The notes beneath the pieces were generated by a model, which was not told the DNA's origin, made no database searches, and saw only the letters and a program-made list of their open reading frames with translations. This document shows, in pieces, positions 13,471-24,883 of a stretch of 64,000 nucleotides of DNA. The stretch covers positions 124,001 through 188,000 of the forward strand of contig QZCP01000712.1 of assembly GCA_003956705.1 (NCBI GenBank), read 5' to 3'. Position 1 is the first letter of the stretch, and each line of letters starts with the position of its first letter. The DNA is from Brevipalpus yothersi (Eukaryota; Arthropoda; Arachnida; Trombidiformes; Tenuipalpidae). The position numbers and the translations under genes are program-made.

Positions 13471-13863
13471 ATGATCTTTCTGGCTCATTCTGTTCCCATA
13501 TCGAGTAGCGAAAGATCCACAATCAGCGAACGTCAACGAAGTGCTAAAGAAGTGGAGGTGAGTAAAGTTGACAAAAGCTCTTCAATCAATCTGATTTATT
13601 CATCATTCCGACAGACTGAATTGGAGCCGGCAGCAAGATCACTATCAAGTGGATCTGAAGATGAAGAAATGCTGAAGGGTAAGCGACTTGGACTGAGAGG
13701 AGGATCCAGAGAGGCCACTATGGCACTTCGAGGAGCAGCATCACCAGCTAGAGAGGCTCGACGAAGCCAAATTCGAGGCACTCATATTACTCGATCAGCT
13801 GACATTGCGGAAATGTTTCAAAAAGCTCAAAGAAGCCTCAAATCGAACCCTTCGAAACAATGA
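13471..13863 (+). CDS. Terminal coding exons of an unrecognised gene
   Basis: An acceptor-like site (ttttcaatag) ends at 13470. The open frame then runs to a donor at 13558 (GTGGAG|gtgagtaa), a 57-nt intron (13558-13614), an acceptor (ttccgacag) and a last exon 13615-13863 ending in TGA. The 57-nt intron is a multiple of three and has no stop, so retention would also stay in frame. The last exon is rich in Arg, Ser, Ala and Glu: an acidic SGSEDEEM cluster, then RGGSREATMALRG, REARRSQIRG and a C-terminal helix-like SADIAEMFQKAQRSL. This composition stands out from the AT-rich surroundings and looks like genuine coding sequence, probably a disordered or signalling tail. I do not recognise the family. 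Upstream exons were not located. Confidence 0.45.
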   Translation: MIFLAHSVPISSSERSTISERQRSAKEVEVSKVDKSSSINLIYSSFRQTELEPAARSLSSGSEDEEMLKGKRLGLRGGSREATMALRGAASPAREARRSQIRGTHITRSADIAEMFQKAQRSLKSNPSKQ

Positions 13864-14350
13864 TATATTTGAGATGAGCCAAGAGTGATGAAATATTTTC
13901 GAGGCAATTATAATCATCCCTATGAATGTCTTCTTTGTTAGCGGAAGAAAAAGGCATGACTTCGTGGTTTGCTTGCAATGAGAACGAGGTGTAAAAGATC
14001 TGAATTTAGCTGATAAGAAATTAAATTAAAAGAATTTTCTGAGAACATACACGCGTACCATTTATTTGTGAGAGACCTAATTAGGAAGTGAAATGAAGTC
14101 TTTTTTTCAGATATTTTTCGTGACCTGAGCAGATAGAGTAAAGAGGACAGTCCGAGTACTGGATAATAACCAATTTATTTCGATTCATCATGATACATTG
14201 AGGTGAAGTCAGATCGGTGAACATACCAATTCAATTACAAGACTTATTTATACAAATGAGTGAGATTTTTTTACAGTCTTCTTTCGATGGTTTATGTTTT
14301 GGTTCACATTCTTCACCTCCTTCGCCACACCTTACTAACAAGAGACTCTC
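13864..14350. other. Intergenic stretch between convergent genes
   Basis: AT-rich sequence lying between the plus-strand terminal exons ending at 13863 and a minus-strand candidate exon ending at 14351. Probably the two 3' UTRs; nothing else seen. Confidence 0.4.
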
Positions 14351-14419
14351 TCAACGAATTTTCAACCTCACACGAGCAGCTTGAGCTTCCTTTTGATGAG
14401 CAAAATATTTAGCGAGAGT
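14351..14419 (-). CDS. Candidate minus-strand terminal exon (possibly DRAK 3' exon)
   Basis: On the minus strand a strong polypyrimidine tract and acceptor (ccccaaccataaatag) precede an open 22-codon exon that reads TLAKYFAHQKEAQAARVRLK and ends with TGA at 14351-14353. Codon choice and the Lys/Ala/Arg-rich helical character look coding. The nearest upstream minus-strand gene is the DRAK-like kinase. Its reading frame could donate at CGCATTCAA|gtaatttg (15190/15189) in phase 0, which would join this exon in frame and replace the two residues before the kinase stop. This is inference; it could belong to another small gene. Confidence 0.35.
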   Translation of the reverse strand, partial: TLAKYFAHQKEAQAARVRLKIR

Positions 14420-15185
14420 CTATTTATGGTTGGGGAGAGGGTAAAAAGACAAGTGAGTAATCTTCATACCAACGTCTGGATAAACTTTATCACAAGATTT
14501 GCCAGTTTGTGGTGGCGGTAAAAGAGTTTAAAACAAGGGAACACACGATTGAGTATACTTCGTGCTTTGCTTTGCTTCTTTTCATCTCTCTTTTTCATCT
14601 CACTCACTTACAAGCTAATCGAGTCAACAGACATGACGAGGAACCGTTTGGAGTATCTCCTTATATTGGTGATCCATTTTGGAGTACAAAAAAATTTTTT
14701 ACATGCCAAAGAGAAGTGATGAAGAAGGAGAAAAAAGAGAGAGGAGGAAGAGGAGAGGGAGGATGAATAGGGAACATGGCCTTCACAAGAGTGCGTTTAC
14801 CCCTCAAATAAATAAGTGAATCCCCCAATTTTGACACCAAATAAAATGATACATTAGATCAGTCCTACTATTGTCTACCTCACGAACGTGCGAGCTCGCA
14901 GTAAGAGTAGCCAAACAAGAGGAAGATAAAGAGAATTCAGAGCGAGGGTGGGGTGAATTGAGAAGAGGAAGAGAAAGAGAAAGAGAGATGGAGAGAGTAA
15001 AGAATAGAGAAAAGCAAAATAGTATGCATGATGCGATGAGAAAAGGATTTTGACAGCATCAAGGTCCACGGGGAATGATCGCTCGATGAGAATGATTTTT
15101 AGCTGTTTTTGGTGTTTATCGGTGGCATGAAGGCAAGAGAAAATAGCGAGGCAGGAGTGAGAAATCTAATCGAAAGCCACCTTGT

Positions 15186-16761
15186 TCAAATTACTTGAAT
15201 GCGTAGGTGGTTCTGACTTTCTTCAACCATAAAATGATTCATTCTTCTTCTCTTGCTCTCCGTTTTGATTGTAGCTGTCGTCGATATGACCTTGAAATTT
15301 TCCTCCAAAACTGGCGACTCATCATTAGGGCTAAGCTTCTCTTTTTCCTTTAACCAATTATGCTCCAAGCATTCTTTGGCACTTGGTCGTTGTTTGGGAT
15401 CTATCACCAGAAGTTTCTTGATAAAATCTATTGCACTAGCAGAAATATTATCAAATTCGGGCCCGAATTCAACTTTCCCCTTGGTGATATTGGAATAAGT
15501 TTCCTGCTTTGTGTCGCCTCGGAATGGACTGTAGCCAGTCAGAAGGACGTATGCCAATACACCAACACTCCACATATCCGTTTCCAATCGAATAGCCTCG
15601 AAGTGAAGGATTTCAGGGGCTGATAGAATGCGATGATGAAAAATGAAAGTTATTAAAGGAAATGAATACCAAAACAATGAAAAAATTGAGTGACTTCAAA
15701 TTGAAACTTCAAATTGAAACATGCAACAGAATCAGCGATAGTCTTGTGAGGATGCAAGCTAGCTGTCGGAAAATAGATCCAGTTGATATTGTGAGTCATT
15801 TGAGTGCGTATTCTTGAATGTTGACCCAAATGTCAGTGATTAAGGTGAGTGTCAGTGCAAAAGACGAAGAGAGAGAAGATAAAAAGAGAAATGCATAGAG
15901 AAGATCATGATGGCAATTAATTGGAAACCAGACCAAATTCGTGATACGACGATAAACTCTACACATTTCTTCGGTTAGCAATGAGAATGAGGTTCAAATT
16001 CAGAAATCATTCAGAAATATATACAAATAAGAAAGAAACATCTCCCGAACGAGCTCAAGCGAATGGATCAAAGGAATAGAAAAATGATACTAAATAGTGA
16101 TGAAACAATTCATGCCATTTTGGGGCATATTTCTCTTGAACTACTTACCAACATAATCAGGAGTTCCCAAAATTTCTCTTAGCTCTACACCATCAGAGAT
16201 AAGTCGAGATATACCAAAATCGCATAGTTTCACATCCCCGTCAAGAAGAGGGCCAGTAAGCAATAGATTTTGAGGTTTTATATCGAGATGTGCGATGTTA
16301 TTACTGTGAAGAAATTCCACTGCTCTCAATATTTGTCTCATAAATCGAATCACATCTTTCTCTTGGACACATTCCTCTTCATCCAGAACGCGTTGTAATT
16401 CACCCCCTTTCACCATTTCTAGGATTAATATGAATTCTGTTGCGGTTTCGAAGATTTCATGTAACTTGACGATTCCTTCATGGTTTTGAGCTAATAGAAG
16501 AACACATATCTCATGCATAATTTCACGCCGTACATCGGAAGATCGACGACGCTTTTTAATGGCTTTACCAGCGTATTCAATTTCAGTCTGCTTGTGACGA
16601 CACCGTTTGACTTGAGCAAATTTACCTCTGGCAAAAGGTTTAGGATCGACATCATATATCGAATCAAGTGGCTCAGTTCGGATCACTATTGATTCAAGGA
16701 AACTTTTTTCACAAAGAAAGCCTTTTGGACATGCATCACTTTCGGCCACCATCGGACCCAT
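15186..16761 (-). CDS. Drak: DRAK/STK17-type death-associated-related serine/threonine kinase
   Basis: Two exons, 16761-16149 and 15619-15186, joined at GATTATGTTG|gtaagtag and ctatcag|CCCCTGAAATC; 348 residues. Kinase landmarks in order: Gly-rich loop FARGKFAQVKR, the VAIK-type lysine in YAGKAIKKRRRSS, the catalytic loop HLDIKPQNLLL, the Mg-binding CDFGISR, GTPDYVGAPEI (the APE motif, split by the intron) and WSVGVLAYVLLTGYSPF. The basic RRRSSDVRREI stretch after the ATP-site lysine is typical of DRAK/STK17 kinases, as is the HxDIKPQN loop. The length matches DRAK proteins, which lack the ankyrin and death domains of DAPK. Known role of the family: myosin light-chain phosphorylation and apoptosis-related signalling. 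It is divergent from the SIPA1L-like gene. An alternative downstream exon may exist at 14351-14419. Confidence 0.92.
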
Positions 16762-17300
16762 GATGGTGAGTGAAAATAATAAAGTTTTAACTGATTGACA
16801 ATCAGGTCGAAAGAGATTAAATAATATGTAATAATAATAATATGATCGCTGCGGCTAAAATGTCAAAATATCCAAAATATCTTCAAAATTACCGCTTGAT
16901 GAGCACTTTTGATGGCACTAGAACATCGAAAAGGGCATTTAATACCCACAAATCAAAACAAAACAAACACATAAAAATTGGTTAATTGATTAAATTTTTG
17001 TCCTCTCTCTTCTTCTTCTTTCAACTTGAGAGTCTTAAGACTTCAACAACACTACTAAACTTTGCCTTAACTTTTCTGGCTTAAGACTTGCTAGTAGAGA
17101 TTGATACGATACATGTATATCGCCGTTACATATCCATTTAAATTTTTTATGATACCGATAACCGATAGAAAACTTCCTGATAAGCGATTGAGTCGCTAAG
17201 CAACTATATTGTAAATAAAGGGAAATAAAACAGAAGAGATGAGCTGTTATACCCCCAAACCTAGGTGGCGTTCAGTCTAACCGATACTAACCGATGTATC

Positions 17301-17308
17301 TATCGATA
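17301..17308. promoter_or_regulatory. Palindromic TATCGATA motif in the DRAK/SIPA1L divergent region
   Basis: Perfect TATCGATA, the core of the DRE bound by DREF in insects. It sits between two divergent genes with neighbouring repeats of the CCGATA/ACCGAT type (17158-17310). Function in this organism is inference. Confidence 0.4.
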
Positions 17309-17848
17309 TGAATGAATCGATCTTCCATCTCTCCAGACTTGTTGCTGGTCGTTGAGAGGATGAGCCAAAGTAGGCGGAGCCTAATTTTAGTTATCGATCA
17401 GGGCTCCCTCTGGAGGCTAGGAGAGATCTTTTGTTTCCTTTTTTTGAATCTGCACCCTTCATGAAATAAAACTGCAATCTTTGTGTGTGTACATCTCTTC
17501 TCTCTTCTCTCTCTCTTCTTTCCCTTGCTTTTCCGCTGGAAACGTTTTGCTTCTCTTTTTTTTTTCCACTGTGTGTATACCTTTATATATATATACTAGT
17601 TCTTCTTACTTCTTATCTGGTTCTATTTATTTCATCATCATGATTTATTTACAACAGGACGATCGGCTCAAATTATCTGTGATTTCATCGTTCAGCATGT
17701 ATACTTAGTGATCATCATTTCAGTTTGAGAGAGAGAGAGGGAGAGAGAGAGAGAAAGAGAGAAAGAGAGAAAGAAAAAAACAGAACAAACTGCCACTGTG
17801 TTTTTCTTCACCCTTTTTTTCTCATCCTATCCACTTTCTTATCCTGTC

Positions 17849-20800
17849 ATGGTGAAGATTAAGGTTTCCGGTGAGGAGGATAAGTCTACCGGTTCATCAG
17901 TTCTGCGAAAATTTCGTGGATCATCCTCTGAGCAAAATGTTCAAATTAACCAAATCACCAGGATCAACTCCACCCAAAACAATCGCCTCAATGATCCGGA
18001 GGTTCGTCTTGAGGAAAAACTCAAGAAGAAAGCATTCGCTCATTACGATTGTCAAAGTATGACAGCCAACCTCAACTATGCAAACGGAGTTAGAAATATT
18101 CTTAACAAGCGTCGCAACACCACCACTGGTGCCTCAGCGGCTTCCATGGTTGGAAAAGAATCAGGACCTCCGGGACATGATAGTGATTCTGGTGATGGAA
18201 GAAGCAATAATTTGGTGCTAAGCTGTCCTTTTTTCCGCAATGAATTGGGCGGTGAAGAGGAACGCATGATTTGTTTAAATAGACGAACCAGTGAGAAGCC
18301 TGCTGTTCAATGTCCATCTCCATCTGATTCATCGTCATCATCTTCATGTATATATCTTCATTGTCCATACATGGCATCTGGCCTTACCTTATTAGAGGAT
18401 GCCAACGAAAGCCGATGGAAAAGTAAAGGGTGTCCGTACCAGCAACTTATTTCTGATGACAAATCATTCATCTGTGAAAGTTATGATATCGGTGCCTCCT
18501 ATTATCGGAAACATTTCCGAGGCTTAGAGCATCAAAATTGGTTCGGTATTGATGATAATCTAGGCCCTATAGCAATCAGTATAAGGCGAGAGCGGGTAAA
18601 CTGTCCACTTAATGATACCTCTGACGGTGACAGTCATACCACCTATGGCTCACACAAGGAGAGTTCTCAATCGGGTAATAATCAGATAAAGCATCAATAC
18701 CGTCTCATCATACGTACAAGTGATCTATCGGTTATGCGTGGCACTGTATTCGAAGATTGTATACCTGCACTAGCCTCATCACGACATAATAATCATAATA
18801 ATCATCATGCAAAAGAGGTGCTTGAATATATTACTCCCGAGTTAACTCTATCTAATTTGAGGCTTGGAGCCTCAAATGCCGATGAACAATTGCTCAAACT
18901 GGACGAACAAGTAATCACTCGAACTTACAAAGTAGGTGTGATCTACTGCGGAAATGGTCAAGGTACTGAGGAGGAGATGTATAACAATGAGCATGCAAGT
19001 CCGGCTTTTGAAGAGTTTCTTTCATGTCTAGGTGAAAAAGTTAGATTGAAAGGTTTCGACAAGTATCGAGCCGGCTTAGATAACAAGACGGATACCACTG
19101 GCTTATACTCATTATATTCAACTTACAATGACTGTGAGATCATGTTTCATGTATCAACACTGCTGCCTTATACACCAAACAATAAGCAACAATTACTTCG
19201 TAAACGCCATATTGGCAATGATATTGTGACCATAGTATTTCAAGAAGCTAATGCACAGCCATTCACTCCGATGAATATTCGATCGCATTTTCAGCATGTC
19301 TTCATCATCGTGAGAATGATTCCTCCGGAACCGGGAGATAATAGTGGCGGTGAAATTCGATATGCAATATCAGTGGCAAGATCGAAGGAGGTGCCAGTGT
19401 TCGGCCCACCGATTCCGGCTGGAAATGTTTTCACTAAAGGTAAAACGTTCACCGAATTCCTACTCGCCAAAATTATAAATGGAGAAAATGCTGCACATAA
19501 AAGTGAAAAGTTTAGTAGTATGGCGCAACGAACTCGTTATGGTTACTTGGAAGATTTAGCAACCAACTACATCACCAATACATCACTCAATGATGTAAGT
19601 TGTGGTAATAGTGCATCTGCTAAGTTAGTTTCAACCATATTCGGATCAAGCAGGAAGAAGGGTTCAAACAGAGGAAGAGATTCTCATTTCATCGGAAAAT
19701 CAGTTATCAAAGGTGCTATAGTATGGGAAATGAGTGTGGAAGATTTTGGACAATCCAAACTTGTTGATTGTTTGGTTGGAATATCCTGTGATACTTTCAT
19801 AATTATCGAAGAATCTACTAAACAAACACTGTTCGCTTGTCCAAATACATCCATCCTCGGCTGGACTTCTCATCCGAGTTTCATCAAAATTTTTTATCAT
19901 CAAGGAGAGTGTATCCTTCTCAAATGCAAAGATCCCGATTTGGATGAAATAGCTGAGATTGTCACTCGTTTGCGTGCTGTCACAAGTGGATGTGAAACTC
20001 AAGAGTTGATCTTGAGACGTAATAGCCTTGGTCAGTTGGGCTTTCATATTGAACCCGATGGAATCGTGAGAAATGTCGAAAACTTTGCCTTTGCTTGGCA
20101 AGCTGGACTTCGGCGTAATTGTCGTATTGTTGAAATTTGTAAAGTTGCTATTGCTACACTCAATTATGATCAAATGATTGATCTTTTGAAAACATCAATG
20201 ACTGTCACCATAACTATTCTCTCACCTCATCAAGATGGATCTCCGAAAAGGTTAGTCTCTTTCCCCTTCTCTCTATGCAACTTGATCATATTCTTTTCCG
20301 AAATCAATTTAACCTTTTTTTAAAATCAAAACTTTATCCATCCCTCTCCATTAGAGGATGTAATTTAACAGAGTGCCCTTATTTGAGCTCAATAACCTAT
20401 GGAGCTGGAGGAGATTATGAAAACATTGGTATTATTGTTGATCTCAAAAAAATTCACCTCGCCAACGGGCGAAGTCCATCATTACGATCACCCAACAGTC
20501 CAACTCCGAGTAAAAATAGCGTCGGTCTACCTCTGGGAACTTATCCTGTGCCCCTATCAACCAGTCAGTCGAGTAAAAGTTTGACAGTATCGAATAATCC
20601 CGCAACAGATGGAAGCTTCCAAAAAATCACTCCCTCATCATCATCGTCCAACATATATTCTAATTTGGGCTGTTCTCGTGTTCACCGTTCACCTCAGTCT
20701 TTTATTGGTTTGCCTCATTTCAGTAATAGTACCAATGTTAGTAAAAGAGAAATCATTCGACCAAAGTCTACTACCAATGAATGTTCAACCTTGTCTACCC

Positions 20801-22392
20801 TCAACTCAGGTCTCATATCACCACCGAAAGAAACAAATCCCCTTGGTAGGGTTCACGAGCATATGGCTGTGCATTGCCTTGGTAATGTCATGCTTTCGCG
20901 AAGTGAGCTCTCTTTGAACAGCAAAGATTGCTATCAAATTTGTGGGACTGATAATCCATCCAACCCATCACTTAACCAAAGCGAGACTGTGTCCGATATC
21001 TTACCGTCATCATCACCATCATCATCTTCATCCTCCACTCATAGGATGTCCTATTCAGCACATCGATTCAATACAAAGATTAGTGAAAATACGTTGCATT
21101 GTGGCCTGCCTCCTTATACTCAACAACAGTCTCTTTCATCGTCAACATCAACATATTCTAACCCACCGCAGAATAAAGGACAAAGTGGATCAAAAAACGG
21201 TAAGAAAGATAGCGGTACTGGTTCTTGGTCAGACTGGTCAGCTGACACTGGCTCATGGTCATCCCCGCTCATGGGTAGGAGGGTTCAAGAGAGTTCTGCC
21301 TCGAACAATTCTTATAATGGTACTGCTCTCAAATCTCACATAAGTGCTAATCCTCCTTTCTGCTCTTCCTCATCATCCACCAGCTCGAATCGAGGAGGCA
21401 TTGTAGGAAGTGATCTTTTATCCAACCATCGTGTCATTAAACAAAGCTCTAGAAATCAGCAATCTCAATTTAATTACAATCCAAGATCTAACTCTCTGAG
21501 CAATCGCATCAAAGTTCGAAATGGTTCTCATAAAAATGGTAGTGCAAGCAGTGGAAGCTCAGCTTCAACCTCCACCTTACAAGAAGATTTATTGAAACTT
21601 TTGAATCCTGACTATATGATGCAGACCAATGCCGTTGACTGTGAATCTAACAGTAATACCTCGGGAGGTGAAACGAGTACAAGTCAATATTCAACGCCTT
21701 ATTCATCCCTGGAACGATCGAGTACCAAAGAGATACCTTTCAAAGATCCTGGTCAAGTCATATTAACTGTGGCTCAGCCTGCCCAAGTTATATTCTCTCA
21801 ACCTTCATCGCCTTCAGATTTTGTTAGAGGAAAAGAAACGTCCTCCACTCCTAGCTCATCATTATCACGTTCACATTCTATTGCCTATCTACCCCAATCT
21901 CAATCATCACCTTCTTCATCTGTCTCATTCGGAGTATCAGGTGAACGTGTTCTCAACAACAATAACAACGTCAACTCACCATCACCGGAGGAAGATGGAA
22001 ACATCGACTGGCCAACACTAGTTGACACAGCTACCAAAGCAATCGCCCACAGCAATAGTGAATCATTTTGTAGTGGGGAAGAGAGAAGAGGAAGCAATCC
22101 GACAACTGCTCTTGATCATTGGCTAAGAGAGTTTGGTGCCTCTGTTGTCTCCTCCAATGGCCTAGCTACTTTCAAAAATCAGCATGTGGGTGAAAACATG
22201 AAAGATTTGGAGGAGACTGTCAAAAAATTGCAATTTGATCTTGTGAGAGAGCAGAATGACAAGGCGAATCTCTTGGAGCAGATGAAATCTTTGAAAGAAG
22301 AGAATATCCGCCTAGTAGAGGAATCCAAAACTGCTGCGGCTCAGTTACGAAAGTTCACGGAATGGTTTTTTCAGAACATAAATCCGCGATGA
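17849..22392 (+). CDS. SIPA1L-like (SPAR family) RapGAP and PDZ protein
   Basis: Two exons, 17849-20250 and 20355-22392, with a 104-nt phase-2 intron; 1479 residues. The first true ATG is 17849 (MVKIKVSGEED). The protein has an N-terminal low-complexity region, then a Rap-GAP domain at roughly residues 370-560 containing FEEFLSCLGEKVRLKGFDKY, YNDCEIMFHVSTLLPYT and the catalytic asparagine motif RHIGNDIVTIVF, followed by SHFQHVFIIVR. A PDZ domain follows (LGQLGFHIEPDGIVRNVE, AWQAGLRRNCRIVEI). There is a long Ser/Asn/Pro-rich linker and a C-terminal coiled coil (MKDLEETVKKLQFDLVREQ). This order is that of SIPA1L1-3. Family role: GTPase activation of Rap1/Rap2 at junctions and synapses, with cytoskeletal links. 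The gene starts about 1.1 kb from the divergent DRAK start. Confidence 0.93.
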
Positions 22393-24883
22393 ATGCTCAT
22401 AGCGTTGAGCTGCTCCATGTTCGAGTTCATCTGATAATTCTCCTCCATCAAATCAGCCCCATCTTCCTTGTGTGCTTTTTAAATAGCATCATGATTCATT
22501 TATTTGTTCATCTTACTTCTCTCAACCAATCAATAGCGTTCTCAGTCATTTTTTACTTCATACCAAATCGAATTTCGACTCCAAACGATCTTTAGACTTT
22601 ATCATGTACATTTTAGCAATGGCTAAAACAGAGAATATTAAGGTAAATCAGCCACAGTACCATCTCTCAGTATCTCTTTGTAAAATATGGTTTATAAAAG
22701 TTTCCCGTGGTTATAAAGGATGAGAAGGTTCCACGAATAAGAACCTACCTCCATGTTAATTTACCAGCTGAATGTCAAGATCTGATTTGCAAGTGCCTCA
22801 TAACGAACCCTTTTTTGCGTTCATCGAATGAAGTTCTCATCGATGGATGACCGCCAAATCAATTAACACACAACTGTACCATCGACTATCCCGGTGATTA
22901 TAGTTTCTTGTTGATCAAGAATCTACAACTCATGAATCATCTCTCAGCGATCAAGAGAGTTTATGACGTCTCTTAAATGACTAGGGTACATCAAGATACT
23001 TCTTTTATGTTTCTTCTACCCAGTGTGCCATCAAATGCCTCTGTATCGTTTTAAAAATCCATGAATTAGTTGAGGGTATGAAGGTTATCGATTCCATGAG
23101 GATGCTCTTCATCAGAACAAAGAAGTTGCAGTTCTCATTTTTTCCTTGGCACTGCTATCATTTTGATGAATAATACCCACAATTGAGAGATATTTTTCAC
23201 TCATAGAAATCGATTATAAATCTGTAACGAAATCAGATGGCTCACTTTCACCATGGGAAGTCGAAGCTTTCCTAAAGTAATCACCCAAGAAACGAATTCA
23301 CCATCCGACCTATCAACTTCAACAAACTTTTCCTCCTTTTTATGTATTTCTACATCCTCTGAACCAAGTTCTTCTTTCCTCTGACAGTTTATTGACTACT
23401 TGTGAGAACTACTCACTTTGCCCATGTTAATTTTATTTATCATTATTCTTCTTATTCATAATAGGCAAAATTTTGCCTCTATTTTTCTTAGCAATTGTAT
23501 TCTCTGTTTCTTTATGGCAAAATGAGCCGTCGAGCAATAGAGACTCATTGTCAACCCGACTCTATCTTATTATCTACATCTTTTATGGAGAATTTTGACC
23601 ATTCTCTCAACAAAACCTCAAAGCACCCTGTTTTCTCATCGATTTCATCCAGCTCCCTGCATTTTACGCAACAGTTTTCTTTCCTTCATATTTCTCTGTG
23701 ATATCGCCCATTTGCTCTGTTTTAATGGCTTTTCGATTCAGGTACAACCTGCTTCCCTGTGACTCGAATTTATTAGAAATTTCAAAACAGTGTTCACTGA
23801 AATTGCAACTGCAAATGCATTTAACCAATCAAACCTTATTCCTCTTATTGGTATGTCTGAGAGTGTATGGAGCTTTCCGTTAACCAGCATCGAGCATAAC
23901 GCGAGAACCTTGGAACCGGGCAATCATTGTCAAATAGAAGATCATCATAAAGTATGATACTGCCTGCAGGATGGTTGACCACTCTTAGGTCCTCGATGAG
24001 TAAGTTAGCCTAGATCAAAGTCTATGGATTGATTGAGTCCGTAAGATAAGCTTCCCCAATCTTATCGTTTGCCCATAGATATCGAATTATCTCACACCCA
24101 GTGTTATGATACCGTGAATGTTGCCTCTCAAACGATTTAAATCAAAAGTTTAACATTCAATTGCTATCACAATTGTTACTTAAACTATAGACAATCACTA
24201 GATAAGTTCCAACAGGCTTGTTATGACATAAGTTTGGACGAGCAAAAAAGTTCTAAAGTCGTCGAATTTAAACTCACTTTCGAATCAGTCAAACGAACTC
24301 TCTCACGAACAAGACGAATCGAAGTTTTATTTAGAATTCTGGTCGAGCTCCCTAACTGTCAAAATAGCTGAATTAAGATATGGAAAGTTTCCAATCAAAT
24401 AGCTAGGGAAGAATCGTAATCAGTCGATTAAAGAAGAAGAAAAGAAAGTAAGTAAGTAAGTAAGAGAGGGAGAGAGAGAAATAACATGAATTAAGTTGTA
24501 TTCCTTGCGAATTGACAGCTCAAAGCGCTCTCAAAAATGATCAAGTGATCAAGTGTTTATGTCTCTGCGCAATGAGAAAGCGTTTGTGTTTGGGAAAAAG
24601 TGAATCGAGAGAGAGAAAGAGAAAGAGAAAGAGAAAGAATCGCAATTTTTTTCACTTTCCTTTGTTTACACAAATTTTTGAATGTGAAATCCAGATAAAG
24701 GGAGATACAGTTAACGGGGTGTCCAGTTGATGATATTATCATTGTGATTGATCGAATTGATTATCACGTTCATGATCGTGATACTGTCACCATCATGATC
24801 ATTGTCAAAATGAGGCGTTAGTATATCTTTTCTTTATTCTTCAAGTTATAAAATAAAATTCTCTACCACCGAGACCATCATCC
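22393..24883. other. Intergenic stretch, no supported gene
   Basis: About 2.5 kb between the SIPA1L-like stop and the FBXL start. It contains the probable SIPA1L 3' UTR, several short unconvincing open frames and a GA/GAAA tract near 24609-24638. No exon with recognisable protein motif was found. Confidence 0.5.

Noticed and set aside
14461..14520. Possible minus-strand exon with PPPQTGKSCDKVYPDV
   Set aside because: No usable acceptor upstream, and its best donor does not join the 14351-14419 exon in frame.
17798..17848. Upstream extension of the SIPA1L-like protein (hydrophobic FFFTLFFSSYPLSYP)
   Set aside because: Begins with GTG rather than ATG; 17849 is the first ATG and gives a typical N-terminus.
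19700..20173. 157-codon minus-strand frame
   Set aside because: Antisense shadow of the SIPA1L-like exon, whose PDZ-containing frame is clearly the coding one.
20609..21343. Plus-strand frames with His/Leu-rich peptides
   Set aside because: Alternative-frame shadows of the Ser-rich linker of the SIPA1L-like protein.
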